64,000 nt of DNA, taken from Hirschia baltica ATCC 49814 (GTDB lineage: Bacteria > Pseudomonadota > Alphaproteobacteria > Caulobacterales > Hyphomonadaceae). The stretch spans positions 372,001 through 436,000 of the forward strand of contig NC_012982.1 of the NCBI RefSeq assembly GCF_000023785.1. The letters are read 5' to 3'. Of this stretch, positions 45,311 to 54,590 are shown piece by piece (position 1 is the stretch's first letter; the number at the start of each line of letters is the position of its first letter). The notes beneath the pieces are model-generated. The model ran no database searches and was not told where the DNA came from. It saw nothing but the letters and a program-made list of their open reading frames with translations. The translations under genes and the position numbers were made by a program.

Positions 45311-46512
45311 TGCTCTATCTATATTTAACGCCTCTAGCTGAAGACTTTGGGTTTTTGAACCTATTCACATATCTTTCGTTTCGTTCTGGTGGTGCTTTGC
45401 TTACAGCTTTGTTGGTTGGTGTGTTGTTTGGCGACACAATGATCAATTGGTTGCGGTCCCGTCAGGGGAAAGGGCAACCTATCCGCGATCTCTCCCTTGA
45501 AGCGCAAATGTCGAAACAGGGCACACCGACAATGGGCGGATTTATAATCTGGCTGTCTATGCTCATCGGCACGCTTTTGTGGACCGATCTTACCAATCCA
45601 TATATTTGGGTCGTGCTGTTTGTAACTTTATCATTTGCTTTGATGGGGTTTCTCGATGACTACGCAAAAGTCGCTAAGCAATCGACTGATGGTGTATCTA
45701 GCCTTGTGCGGCTGGGCGTTGAGTTCGTTGTCGCCGCGATTGCTTGTGCATTTATCATGGGCCTTCATGGCGCTCACACACCGCTTGGTTATGCTGATTG
45801 GGGTAGTTTCAATGATTTATCTCAAGCGATTGCATCATTAGCGCCGCACACAAGTGCAGACCCCAACCCTCAAAGTTTCGCAGGCGGCGTCGCTATTCCG
45901 TTTGTGAATGATTATTTCTTCCCGCTTGGTGGTTTGTTTATTGCGTTTGGCATGATTGTGATCGTTGGATTCGCAAATGCAGTGAACTTCACAGATGGCC
46001 TTGATGGTCTTGCAATCGTTCCCACGATTTTCTCGGCAATGGCGTATGCACTGATTGCATATTTAACGGGTAACTTCGTGTTTGCCGAATATCTGGGAAT
46101 TCAATTCACGCCTGGAACGGGTGAGTTGGCTGTTTTATTGTCTGCCCTTATTGGCGCTGGAATGGGCTTCCTTTGGTATAATACATTTCCAGCAAAAGTG
46201 TTTATGGGCGACACGGGATCTCTCGGTTTGGGAGGATTACTTGGTGTTGTCGCCGTCGCGGTAAAACACGAGTTTGCATTGGTGATTATTGGCTTCTTAT
46301 TCGTATTAGAAGTGATGTCAGTGATGATGCAGGTCGGATATTTTAAACTTACTCGTAAATTGACCGGTGAAGGTAAACGCATTTTCAAAATGGCTCCTTT
46401 ACATCACCATTTCCAAAAAGATGGTTGGCCTGAAACCCGCGTTGTCGTGCGTTTTTGGATCTTGTCAGCGGTGTTCGCGCTGATGGGCTTAGCCACGTTG
46501 AAACTGAGGTAA
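45310..46512 (+). CDS. mraY: Phospho-N-acetylmuramoyl-pentapeptide transferase
   Basis: Integral membrane enzyme making lipid I from UDP-MurNAc-pentapeptide and undecaprenyl phosphate. It has ten predicted helices in 400 residues. The catalytic aspartates appear in FLDDYAKV and [11 protein letters not shown], and the histidine motif [14 protein letters not shown] is near the C-terminus. [13 protein letters not shown] is also conserved. An insertion of about 30 residues between NDLSQAIA and NDYFFPLG is common in alphaproteobacteria. It abuts murF and lies 7 bp from murD. Confidence 0.97.
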   Translation: MLYLYLTPLAEDFGFLNLFTYLSFRSGGALLTALLVGVLFGDTMINWLRSRQGKGQPIRDLSLEAQMSKQGTPTMGGFIIWLSMLIGTLLWTDLTNPYIWVVLFVTLSFALMGFLDDYAKVAKQSTDGVSSLVRLGVEFVVAAIACAFIMGLHGAHTPLGYADWGSFNDLSQAIASLAPHTSADPNPQSFAGGVAIPFVNDYFFPLGGLFIAFGMIVIVGFANAVNFTDGLDGLAIVPTIFSAMAYALIAYLTGNFVFAEYLGIQFTPGTGELAVLLSALIGAGMGFLWYNTFPAKVFMGDTGSLGLGGLLGVVAVAVKHEFALVIIGFLFVLEVMSVMMQVGYFKLTRKLTGEGKRIFKMAPLHHHFQKDGWPETRVVVRFWILSAVFALMGLATLKLR

Positions 46513-46519
46513 TGGCAGC

Positions 46520-47944
46520 ATGATCCCCGTTTCCGTATACAAAGGTAAAGATGTTGCTCTCTTCGGCTTGGGCCGGACAGGAATCTCTGCGGCGCGTGCT
46601 CTTATGGCAGGTGGTGCCCGTGTTCATGCATGGGATGACAATGAGATCTCACGTGAAAAAGCAGCAGAAGCAGGTCTGACAATTGCTGACATCAATAAAA
46701 TGGACTGGCAAAAATTCTCAGCGTTAGTGCTATCTCCGGGCATTCCGTTCAAATACCCAGAGCCTCACCGCGTTGTGAAAATGGCTAAAATGGTTGGTGT
46801 CCCCGTTGTGGGTGACATGGAGTTGTTTGCGCGTGCTGTGGCAGAATTGCCCGCTTATGCACGCCCGAAAATTGTTGGAATTACTGGCACGAACGGTAAA
46901 TCAACAACGACGGCTCTTATCGGTCATATTCTAGAACGTGCTGGGCGCGATGTGCGCGTTGGAGGGAATATAGGTGTTGGTGTTCTTGATCTAAAAGCGA
47001 TGAATGCGAACTCTATTTATGTATTGGAATTGTCTTCATATCAGCTGGACTTGATTGATAGTTTACGTTGCGATGTCGCTGTGTTCTTGAATGTTTCTCC
47101 TGATCACCTTGATCGACATGGTGGAATGCAGGGTTATGTTGCGGCAAAGAACCGTATTTTCCGCAACCAGACATCTGCTGATACTGCCGTGATCGGTGTG
47201 GATGACATGCGTACTCAGATATTATGCACACGTTTAGCTGCTGAAAACACGCGCCGTGTCTGTCCGGTATCTGCTGAGATGGCGCTAGGACGCGGTGTAT
47301 CAGTTCTAGAAGGAATGTTATCTGACAGTCTTTCTGGTCATGCAGAAACGTCCGTTGATCTTTCATCCGCGCGGGCATTGCCGGGACAGCACAATCACCA
47401 AAATGCCGCCGCGGCTTATGCTGCATGTCAGTCTCTTGGTTTGGATGCCTCCGAAATAATTGATGGTTTGAATTCATTCCCTGGTCTGGAGCACCGTCTT
47501 GAAAGCGTTGGAAGCGTCAATGGTGTCGCCTTTGTCAACGATTCCAAAGCGACAAATTCACAAGCAGCTGAGCAAGCCTTGCGCGCTTATCCCAATGCTT
47601 TCTGGATTGCAGGTGGCCGCGCCAAGGATGATGGCATTGATGCGCTAGCGCCGTATTTTTCAAGTATCAAGAAAGCCTATTTGATTGGTCACGCTATGTC
47701 TGATTTCAGCAATACGCTGAAAGGCAAGACGCCAACAATGAATTGTGGAACCTTGGATGTAGCTGTTGCTGCAGCGTATAAAGATGCGTTGGCATCAGGT
47801 ATCAAAGATCCTGTTATTCTCTTTTCGCCGGCATGCGCCAGTTTTGATCAGTTCAAAGATTTTGAAGCGCGTGGTGATGCTTTTAAAAACCAAGTTCACG
47901 CGATCGAAATGGACTTTAAAAAAAAGAGTAAAATCATCGCCTGA
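46520..47944 (+). CDS. murD: UDP-MurNAc-L-alanine:D-glutamate ligase
   Basis: Second Mur ligase of the stem peptide. The N-terminal VALFGLGRTGISAARAL binds the uracil nucleotide, GITGTNGKSTTTALIG is the P-loop, and ELSSYQLDLID and NVSPDHLDRHG are MurD blocks. The C-terminal domain has FVNDSKATN and FSPACASFDQFKDFEARG. The 474 residues are complete. It follows mraY after a 7-bp gap and is 32 bp from ftsW. Confidence 0.96.
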   Translation: MIPVSVYKGKDVALFGLGRTGISAARALMAGGARVHAWDDNEISREKAAEAGLTIADINKMDWQKFSALVLSPGIPFKYPEPHRVVKMAKMVGVPVVGDMELFARAVAELPAYARPKIVGITGTNGKSTTTALIGHILERAGRDVRVGGNIGVGVLDLKAMNANSIYVLELSSYQLDLIDSLRCDVAVFLNVSPDHLDRHGGMQGYVAAKNRIFRNQTSADTAVIGVDDMRTQILCTRLAAENTRRVCPVSAEMALGRGVSVLEGMLSDSLSGHAETSVDLSSARALPGQHNHQNAAAAYAACQSLGLDASEIIDGLNSFPGLEHRLESVGSVNGVAFVNDSKATNSQAAEQALRAYPNAFWIAGGRAKDDGIDALAPYFSSIKKAYLIGHAMSDFSNTLKGKTPTMNCGTLDVAVAAAYKDALASGIKDPVILFSPACASFDQFKDFEARGDAFKNQVHAIEMDFKKKSKIIA

Positions 47945-47976
47945 TAGGCTGATACAGAACCGGGAATTGGCTATAC

Positions 47977-49113
47977 ATGACTAGCTTTGCGCGTTCCGAT
48001 AGATCACTGTTGGCGGAATGGTGGAGAACTGTCGATAAATTGATGCTAGCCAGCCTTTTTCTCTTAATGGGCGTGGGGCTTCTTGTATCGTTGGCAGCAG
48101 GGCCGGCTGCGTCTGAACGGATTGGCTTTTCTGATCCTTATCATTTTGTGTATCGGCAGGCCTTTTTTATGGCGTGTGCTGCTATATTGCTTGTCGGTAC
48201 GTCGATTTTGACGCCGCCTTGGGCGAGGCGTGTTGCGGGGATTGTATTTTTCTTAGGGTTTCTGCTGATGGCTTATATTCTGCTCTTTGGGCATGAAGCC
48301 AAAGGCGCGCAGCGTTGGATTCGTATTGCGGGAACGACTTTTCAACCCTCGGAAATTGTTAAACCCGCTCTTGTCTTGATTATTGGCTGGCTTTTGGCAC
48401 AGCGTGAGCATTTCCCTAATGCACCGTGGACATTAGTGGCGTTTATTCTCTACGCGGCAACAATGGGACTTTTATTGCTTCAGCCGGACGTGGGGCAATC
48501 GGCACTTTTAACAGCTGGTTTCCTTGCTGCATTTTTTGTTTCTGGGATTTCCTTGTCTTGGGTGTTTGGTTTGGGCGCTGGGTTTGTCGCCTTGGGTGGA
48601 AGTTTGTTCACATTTTTTCCGCATGTGCGTCACCGCGTGAATTCATTTATAAACCCCTCTGAATATGACACTTATCAGATTGATACAGCACGTGAAGCAA
48701 TTGAACGTGGCGGCCTTATGGGGGCGGGTATGGGGGAAGGGCAAATCAAACATGATCTTCCTGATGCACATACAGATTTTATATATTCTGTGATTGGCGA
48801 AGAGTTTGGCTTGTTTGTGTGTGTGGCGCTTATTATTTTATTTGCAGTCATCACAGTACGCGGCGTACTCACTGCGTCACGTCATCCAGACCCTTATCCG
48901 CGAGCAGCAGCTGTTGGCTTGTTCACATTGTTTGGCATCCAAGCTGCGATTAATATCAGTGTGAATATTGCACTTATACCCAATAAGGGAATGACGCTTC
49001 CTTTTATTTCATCGGGAGGTAGCTCTTTATTGGGATCGGCGCTAACTCTGGGGTTCGCATTAGCCTTAACGCGGCGACGCCCTGAAATTTCGATGAGACG
49101 GTTTATTCCCTGA
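47977..49113 (+). CDS. ftsW: Septal peptidoglycan glycosyltransferase FtsW
   Basis: SEDS-family membrane glycosyltransferase that polymerises lipid II with FtsI. The 378 residues have about ten hydrophobic segments. GAQRWIRIAGTTFQPSEIVKPALVL is the SEDS signature containing the catalytic loop region, and MGAGMGEGQIKHDLPDAHTDFIYSVIGEEFG and PNKGMTLPFISSGGSSL are the other conserved blocks; the Asp in PDAHTDF corresponds to the essential residue. The stop TGA and murG's ATG share one base (ATGATG). Confidence 0.95.
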   Translation: MTSFARSDRSLLAEWWRTVDKLMLASLFLLMGVGLLVSLAAGPAASERIGFSDPYHFVYRQAFFMACAAILLVGTSILTPPWARRVAGIVFFLGFLLMAYILLFGHEAKGAQRWIRIAGTTFQPSEIVKPALVLIIGWLLAQREHFPNAPWTLVAFILYAATMGLLLLQPDVGQSALLTAGFLAAFFVSGISLSWVFGLGAGFVALGGSLFTFFPHVRHRVNSFINPSEYDTYQIDTAREAIERGGLMGAGMGEGQIKHDLPDAHTDFIYSVIGEEFGLFVCVALIILFAVITVRGVLTASRHPDPYPRAAAVGLFTLFGIQAAINISVNIALIPNKGMTLPFISSGGSSLLGSALTLGFALALTRRRPEISMRRFIP

Positions 49114-50231
49114 TGACAAATCTCCCTTCAAATGATGCTTCTCCATTGGTGATAATTGCAGCTGGCGGAACGGGTGGACACATGTTTCCCGCGCAAGCTT
49201 TTGCCACTGAAATGGTCAAGCGCGGTTGGCGGGTTGGTCTGGTCACTGATGATCGCGGCATGAAATATGTTGAGAATTTTCCAGCCGAATGGATTGAGCA
49301 GGTAAAAGCAGCAACCATTGGTTCAAAACGTCCTGACAAGCTGATTGTGTCTGCATTAAAAATCAAAGCAGGCATCGGTGCCGCAAAAAAACACATGAAG
49401 CGAGTGAAGCCTGCACTTGTGGCTGGTTTTGGTGGGTATCCAAGTTTCCCGTCTTTATCTGCCGCTAAGGCGTTGCATGTTCCAATTATCATTCATGAAC
49501 AAAACGCAGTCTTAGGCCGCGTGAACCGCTTATTTGCAAAACATGCTGTAACAGTTGCGTCTGGTTTTGGACGTCTTGATCGAATACCCAAAGAAGCTGA
49601 AAGCCATCGCATAGAGGTTGGAAACCCTGTGCGCGCGCCGATATTGGCGATCCGTGATCTGCCTTATCCAGCGGTGACCGCCGATACTAAAATCAATTTA
49701 CTTGTAACGGGCGGAAGCCAAGGCGCAAAAATGTTTGGTGAAGTTGTGCCCGCTGCTATTGAGCAATTGCCAGAAAGCCTGCGCAGCCATTTGCATATGG
49801 TGCAGCAAGTTAGGGAAGATCAAATTCCAAACGTACAAGCAATTTATGATGCCGCTGGCGTGACATGTGAGTTAGCACCATTTTTCAATGATATGGATCA
49901 GCGACTTGCCGTAACGCATCTTGTTATAGCCCGCTCAGGCGCAGGCACAGTGACAGAGCTTTGCGTAGCCGGTCGTCCCGCTATCTTAATCCCTCTTGGT
50001 ATTGCTATGGATGATCATCAGCGTGCCAATGCGGAAAGTCTAGAAGCTGGCGGCGGCGCTGAAGTTATTCTCGAAAAAGAGTTTACAAAGTCGGCTTTGG
50101 CGCATGTCCTAGAGGAGCTATTGGGCCCTGGAGGTGACCTTGAATTGCGCGCAGCAGCGGCCAAAGCGTTAGGCCCATTGACGGCAGCTGAAGAATTAGC
50201 CGACATTGCCATAAAAGCAGCGAATCTTTAG
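49113..50231 (+). CDS. murG: UDP-GlcNAc:undecaprenyl-PP-MurNAc-pentapeptide GlcNAc transferase
   Basis: Peripheral membrane GT-B enzyme converting lipid I to lipid II. AAGGTGGHMFPA is the first glycine loop, FGGYPSFPSLSAA and IIHEQNAVLGRVNR follow, and the C-terminal domain has LVTGGSQGAKMF and ARSGAGTVTELCVAGRPAILIPLGIAMDDHQ, the UDP-GlcNAc site. The 372 residues match the family. It overlaps ftsW by 1 bp and is followed by a 73-bp gap before murC. Confidence 0.96.
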   Translation: MTNLPSNDASPLVIIAAGGTGGHMFPAQAFATEMVKRGWRVGLVTDDRGMKYVENFPAEWIEQVKAATIGSKRPDKLIVSALKIKAGIGAAKKHMKRVKPALVAGFGGYPSFPSLSAAKALHVPIIIHEQNAVLGRVNRLFAKHAVTVASGFGRLDRIPKEAESHRIEVGNPVRAPILAIRDLPYPAVTADTKINLLVTGGSQGAKMFGEVVPAAIEQLPESLRSHLHMVQQVREDQIPNVQAIYDAAGVTCELAPFFNDMDQRLAVTHLVIARSGAGTVTELCVAGRPAILIPLGIAMDDHQRANAESLEAGGGAEVILEKEFTKSALAHVLEELLGPGGDLELRAAAAKALGPLTAAEELADIAIKAANL

Positions 50232-50304
50232 CGTATTTCCCTGTCAGGAAGATACCAATTGAAGACTGCTACACACAGACCACTAGACCAGAAGATCAAT
50301 TTCT

Positions 50305-51729
50305 ATGAAAAACCCATCACCATTTGACCTCGGCCCCGCACATCTTGTTGGTATTGGCGGAATTGGAATGTCCGGTATCGCTGAGATCATGCTCACCATG
50401 GGATATCAGGTTCAAGGGTCTGATATGAGGGAAGGCCCAAATCTGGACCGTCTTCGTAAAAAAGGTGCTAGGATCTTCATTGGTCATGAAGCGGAAAATG
50501 TTGCTAATGCTGGTGCGGTGATTATTTCTTCAGCTATTAAAGCGGGAAACCCTGAAGTTGATGCGGCGCGTGCTGCGGGGATTCCGGTGGTTCGCCGCGC
50601 AAACATGCTGGCGGAATTAGTGCGTATGAAATGGACCGTTTGTGTCGCTGGTACGCATGGAAAAACGACAACCACAACTATGGTGTCATCTTTGCTGGAT
50701 GCTGCCGATATTGACCCTACCGTTATCAATGGCGGTATTGTGAATGCATATGGATCAAATGCCAAAGCGGGTGCAGGTGACTGGATGGTACTTGAGGCTG
50801 ATGAAAGCGATGGTACTTTTACCAAGCTTTCGCCAACGGCTGCCATCGTTACGAATATAGACCCTGAACACATGGAGCACTATGGCTCTATGGAAAATCT
50901 ACGGGCTGCTTTTGATACATTTGTTGAAAATATTCCCTTTTATGGCTTTGCTGTTTTGTGTACGGACCATCCTGAAGTGCAGGCGCTTGCATCGCGAATT
51001 GTGGACCGCCGCCGCATTACTTATGGGTTCAACCGTCAGGCGGATGTACGTGCAGTTAATCTAAGAACAGATTTAAAAGGCGCACATTTTGATATTGCGC
51101 TACGTCGCCCTGGTTCTGCGACACCGCGCATGATTAAAGGTGCAACTTTGCCAATGGCGGGCGATCATAATGTGCAAAATGCTCTAGCTGCTGTCACAGT
51201 TGCGCTAGAGCTTGGTGCAAGTGATGATCAAATCCTTGCAGGTCTTTCTGGCTTTGGCGGCGTCAAGCGTCGTTTCACGCCGGCAGGGGAGTGGGAAATC
51301 GAAGCAGGCAAAGAGCCTGTCCGCATTATTGACGATTATGGACATCACCCTGTTGAGATTGAAGCTGTGCTCAAGGCTGCGCGGTCCATGCAAGGCCAAG
51401 GCGGCGTAATCGCAGTTGCGCAACCTCACCGATATTCACGTTTGAATGACCTTTTCTCAGAGTTTTCAACCTGCTTTGACATGGCTGATATTGTGTTGAT
51501 CCCGCCTGTGTATGAAGCCGGAGAAACACCAATTGAAGGCATAAATCACGAGACGCTTGTGAAATCTATTCGTCAGCATGGCCATAAAGATGTTGGTATT
51601 CTTGAAAGTTTAGAAGCACTCCCAGAAGCCATAAAAGCGTATGCAAAGCCGGGTGATATGGTCGTATGTTTGGGAGCGGGTGACATCACAAATTATGCAA
51701 ATTCACTGGCGGAAAACCTGAAGAAATAG
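50305..51729 (+). CDS. murC: UDP-N-acetylmuramate:L-alanine ligase
   Basis: First Mur ligase of stem-peptide synthesis. [16 protein letters not shown] binds UDP-MurNAc, [18 protein letters not shown] is the P-loop, EADESDGTF and [16 protein letters not shown] are family motifs, and [14 protein letters not shown] is C-terminal. The 474 residues are complete. In most alphaproteobacteria murB follows directly; here murB is about 4.3 kb away, behind five intervening genes. Confidence 0.96.
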   Translation: MKNPSPFDLGPAHLVGIGGIGMSGIAEIMLTMGYQVQGSDMREGPNLDRLRKKGARIFIGHEAENVANAGAVIISSAIKAGNPEVDAARAAGIPVVRRANMLAELVRMKWTVCVAGTHGKTTTTTMVSSLLDAADIDPTVINGGIVNAYGSNAKAGAGDWMVLEADESDGTFTKLSPTAAIVTNIDPEHMEHYGSMENLRAAFDTFVENIPFYGFAVLCTDHPEVQALASRIVDRRRITYGFNRQADVRAVNLRTDLKGAHFDIALRRPGSATPRMIKGATLPMAGDHNVQNALAAVTVALELGASDDQILAGLSGFGGVKRRFTPAGEWEIEAGKEPVRIIDDYGHHPVEIEAVLKAARSMQGQGGVIAVAQPHRYSRLNDLFSEFSTCFDMADIVLIPPVYEAGETPIEGINHETLVKSIRQHGHKDVGILESLEALPEAIKAYAKPGDMVVCLGAGDITNYANSLAENLKK

Positions 51730-51767
51730 CGCGCTGCCGAAAGCTTGATTTGCGGGAAAGGAACATC

Positions 51768-52328
51768 ATGTCTAATGTATTAGAAACAGAAAGACTGATC
51801 CTACGCCCTCCCATAGCAGACGATTTTGATGCTTGGGCAGCATTTATGGCCGATGAAGAGGATGCGCGCTTTATAGGCGGTGCGATGAATCGCGCAGTCG
51901 CTTGGCGTGCCATGATGATAATGATGGGAAGCTGGTCAGCATACGGCATAGGCATGTTTTCTGTTATTGAAAAATCCAGCAATGAATGGATTGGTCGCAT
52001 CGGTCCATGGCAACCAGAGGGGTGGCCAGGAACTGAAGTGGGATGGGGAATACGAAATTCCGCTCAGGGAAAAGGCTACGCGCTTGAAGCAGCAGCTATC
52101 AGCATGGATTATGCGGTCGAGCATTTGGGCTGGAGTACAATTATCCATACAATAGACAGTGAGAATTTGGCGTCTGAAAAGTTAGCAAAACGTCTGGGAT
52201 CTGTATTGATGAAGCGAGATGTTTTTCTACCTGCTCCGCTCAATACTGAACCTGTCAATGTTTGGGGGCAAACAGCACACCAATGGGCGCTCAATCGCCA
52301 ATCGTTAACAAATTCCTCAAAGAGTTAA
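51768..52328 (+). CDS. GNAT-family N-acetyltransferase (RimJ/RimL type)
   Basis: A 186-residue acetyltransferase starting at ATG 51768, which has AAAGGA 7 bases upstream. LETERLILRPP at the start and WIGRIGPWQPEGWPGTEVGWGIRNSAQGKGYALEAAAISMDYAVEHLG contain motif A, with the acetyl-CoA loop QGKGYA. HTIDSENLASEKLAKRLGS is motif B. The subgroup acetylates protein N-termini, amino groups of antibiotics or small molecules; no substrate can be assigned. It begins the segment that interrupts murC-murB, on the same strand, and might be cotranscribed with murC (38 bp gap). Confidence 0.88.
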   Translation: MSNVLETERLILRPPIADDFDAWAAFMADEEDARFIGGAMNRAVAWRAMMIMMGSWSAYGIGMFSVIEKSSNEWIGRIGPWQPEGWPGTEVGWGIRNSAQGKGYALEAAAISMDYAVEHLGWSTIIHTIDSENLASEKLAKRLGSVLMKRDVFLPAPLNTEPVNVWGQTAHQWALNRQSLTNSSKS

Positions 52329-52402
52329 TCGGTTTTGAGCTCGCGCTACATCTGGATTTAAGCAAAATGTGTTTGGATAAACATTCAAAGTGAGTGTTTA
52401 TT

Positions 52403-53344
52403 ATGAGTTTGTTGATCGTTCAGTCGAATGCGACCCTCTATCGTCAGCCTATTATAGGCGAGACGCAAGGACGTGATTCCAATAATTCTGAGACTTCGCA
52501 AACGCAACTTTCTAAGAAAACCCCAGAAGAATTTAATGCGATAATTCGTAGTCAAATTCATGCAAACAAGACGGATGAAGACGTGAGTGAGCTTGAGGGC
52601 GATCCCGAAGAAATAGCGCTCCAACGGAAGAAAACTCAAGCGCGGGAAGATATACAGCGTCTGAGGGAAGAGTTTAAAGTTATCAAAGAAGTCTGGGCTA
52701 ATGATCCAAAAGAAATGGCACGCCAGCTGGGGCGTATTGCCAAGCAATTAAAAGCGGCTGTTAAAATGTTTTCCGATGCGTCCAAAGCTTTGGGAGAAAT
52801 TGGTCAAAGCGCTCCAAGCATGACGACTATGACAGCAGGATCTAATTTATCAAGCACCAGTGAAACCGATGAACAAGCAGAAGATCAGCCTCCAACCGAA
52901 GATGACATTGATAACACGGTAGAAGATGCGGAACGTAGTGCTCAAAACGGGGGAGACTTATCAGAGCAGAATATGGATGGAACAGATAGTTCTGTCAGTG
53001 CGCTGGCGTCTCAACGCAATGCCGCTCAGGCCGCATACAGTGAGCAGGTCGAAAAAGCTGATATTAAATGGGTGAAAGCAAAAGATTCACCTCAATATGC
53101 TGCCTATATGGACAATATGAACTTCATCAATGAAGTGCGAGGTTTTAGTAAACTGCTCGAATTAGAGTTTGAGCACACCAAGAAAAAAGCGGTCTTCACA
53201 ATTCCAGATAAGGCAGAAAAAAGCAAAGAGTTTGAAGAGGCTGACAAGGAGTTTGAGGAATTGCGCGAGGACGTGATCGACTTTGAACGCGATGTCAAAG
53301 CGGCCATGCCTATTCCGGGAACGCTTGTATCCGTGGCAGCCTAA
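52403..53344 (+). CDS. Highly charged hypothetical protein with coiled-coil regions
   Basis: A 313-residue protein without signal peptide or membrane segment. It is rich in Glu, Lys, Asp and Gln, with predicted helices at about 70-115 (KTQAREDIQRLREEFKVIKE) and 220-300 (FEEADKEFEELREDVIDFERDV), and a disordered Ser/Asp/Glu linker between about 135 and 195. No family is recognised. A GTG three codons upstream is an alternative start. It is followed 6 bp later by the convergent cystatin-like gene. Low complexity and acidity suggest a structural or scaffold function, but that is a guess. Confidence 0.65.
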   Translation: MSLLIVQSNATLYRQPIIGETQGRDSNNSETSQTQLSKKTPEEFNAIIRSQIHANKTDEDVSELEGDPEEIALQRKKTQAREDIQRLREEFKVIKEVWANDPKEMARQLGRIAKQLKAAVKMFSDASKALGEIGQSAPSMTTMTAGSNLSSTSETDEQAEDQPPTEDDIDNTVEDAERSAQNGGDLSEQNMDGTDSSVSALASQRNAAQAAYSEQVEKADIKWVKAKDSPQYAAYMDNMNFINEVRGFSKLLELEFEHTKKKAVFTIPDKAEKSKEFEEADKEFEELREDVIDFERDVKAAMPIPGTLVSVAA

Positions 53345-53350
53345 AACTAA

Positions 53351-53794
53351 TTATTTGCCTTGTATTTGGTTCAAACTAGTCAATTCAAATCTGTCTTTTA
53401 GGTTTCTATAGACAACACCAGAGAAAACATCACGCGTGGCTTGTGGACCCGACATTTCAATACGGAATTTATAGTTTAATCCAGCCACGACTTGTACCTG
53501 CATCTCAACTTTATCGACGAGTGCCCGCGTAGGAAATTTCTTATAAATCGCGTCAATCACCATTTCTTTTGCTTTAATTGCGCTTTCATCATCGATATCA
53601 GCAGGTGCATACCCGCCGACAAGCAAATCTTTTTCAGAAAAATTATCTATTTCTGTGGTTTCTGGGTTTGTTGGGGCTTCGAAGGGTGGCGGCGGAAGAG
53701 CAGGTGATTTTGGCATTGAATTATGTGTTTCATGACTGTTGCAGGAAATAAGAAGTGCGAAAGGTGTGAGCAGGCTTATCACTGAACGTTTCAT
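53351..53794 (-). CDS. Cystatin-like lipoprotein
   Basis: A 147-residue putative lipoprotein: signal with lipobox LISC (Cys18), a proline-rich spacer (PALPPPPFEAPTNP, about 31-44), then a domain of about 90 residues with the hallmarks of type 1 cystatins (stefins). These are a Gly-Gly pair (GGYAPA, 60-65), a helix (ESAIKAKEMVIDAIYKKFP) and the first-hairpin motif QVVAG at 101-105 followed by LNYKFRI, with a later strand VFSGVVYRNL. Cystatins inhibit papain-like cysteine proteases. The second-hairpin Pro-Trp is absent. Anchored in the envelope, it may guard against endogenous or predator/host proteases. Inhibitor function is inferred. Confidence 0.7.
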   Translation of the reverse strand: MKRSVISLLTPFALLISCNSHETHNSMPKSPALPPPPFEAPTNPETTEIDNFSEKDLLVGGYAPADIDDESAIKAKEMVIDAIYKKFPTRALVDKVEMQVQVVAGLNYKFRIEMSGPQATRDVFSGVVYRNLKDRFELTSLNQIQGK

Positions 53795-53956
53795 GAAATG
53801 TCTCTCATATAAAATGGTTGAGATTATTTGATATTCTATTGGCTAGCATAGCTTTGAGTCATTTTCACGCAAAAGTGAGGAAGACGCCGCTTTGAGCCAC
53901 AGTATTCAACACTATCTATGAGTGAGGCAGCACTCATATTCTCTAAGGAGACGATA

Positions 53957-54517
53957 ATGACTGAATACACACTTCACACTGCAGAGACTGCACCTGAGGC
54001 CTCCAAAGAGATTTTGGAAGGAGCACAAAAAGCCAACGGTTTTGTGCCAAATTTATATGCGACAATGGCGCAAAGCCCAGAGCTTTTAAAATCTTATAAA
54101 TACCTAGCAGAAGCGTTCAGCTCCAACTCATTGACTACAGATGAGCGTAATGTTGTCTGGCAAGTGATTAACTATGAGAATAATTGCCATTACTGTGTGC
54201 CAGCGCATACAGGGATTGCAAAATCTCAAGGCATATCAGACGATGTAATTGAAGCGCTTCGTGAAGGTAAAACTATTCCTGATGCAAAACTTGAAGCCCT
54301 TGCAGAATTTACCCGTCAAATGCTGGCACAGCGCGGCGTGGTTACAGACGAGCAAACGCAAGCATTATTTGCGCATGGCTATGACACAACAACCGTTTTG
54401 GATGTGATTTTGGGCTTGGCGCATAAAACGCTGTCTAACTACACAAACCATGTCGCTCACACACCAGTAGACGATGCTTTTTCTAAGTTTGCATGGACTC
54501 ACCCAGACGAAAGATAA
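53957..54517 (+). CDS. AhpD-like carboxymuconolactone decarboxylase family protein
   Basis: A 186-residue all-helical protein with the AhpD active-site motif C77-H-Y-C80 followed by His84 (NNCHYCVPAHT), including the conserved upstream glutamate (DERNVV). Such proteins reduce peroxides with a lipoyl or thiol partner, or serve as other redox enzymes. The ATG at 53957 is chosen because AAGGAG lies 7 bases before it. It is isolated on the plus strand, convergent with rsgA, with a bidirectional terminator between. No alkyl hydroperoxidase partner is in the window. Confidence 0.88.
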   Translation: MTEYTLHTAETAPEASKEILEGAQKANGFVPNLYATMAQSPELLKSYKYLAEAFSSNSLTTDERNVVWQVINYENNCHYCVPAHTGIAKSQGISDDVIEALREGKTIPDAKLEALAEFTRQMLAQRGVVTDEQTQALFAHGYDTTTVLDVILGLAHKTLSNYTNHVAHTPVDDAFSKFAWTHPDER

Positions 54518-54550
54518 AACACTCCATCGTTTCAATACTCAGAATTGAAA

Positions 54551-54590
54551 AAGGCCGTTCCAGAAATTTGGAGCGGCCTTCATCTTATTT
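54551..54590. terminator. Bidirectional terminator between ahpD-like gene and rsgA
   Basis: A 12-bp stem (AAGGCCGTTCCA/TGGAGCGGCCTT, one G-T pair, six-base loop) lies in the convergent gap. On the minus strand it is followed by TTTTTC; on the plus strand by CATCTTATTT. Confidence 0.75.
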
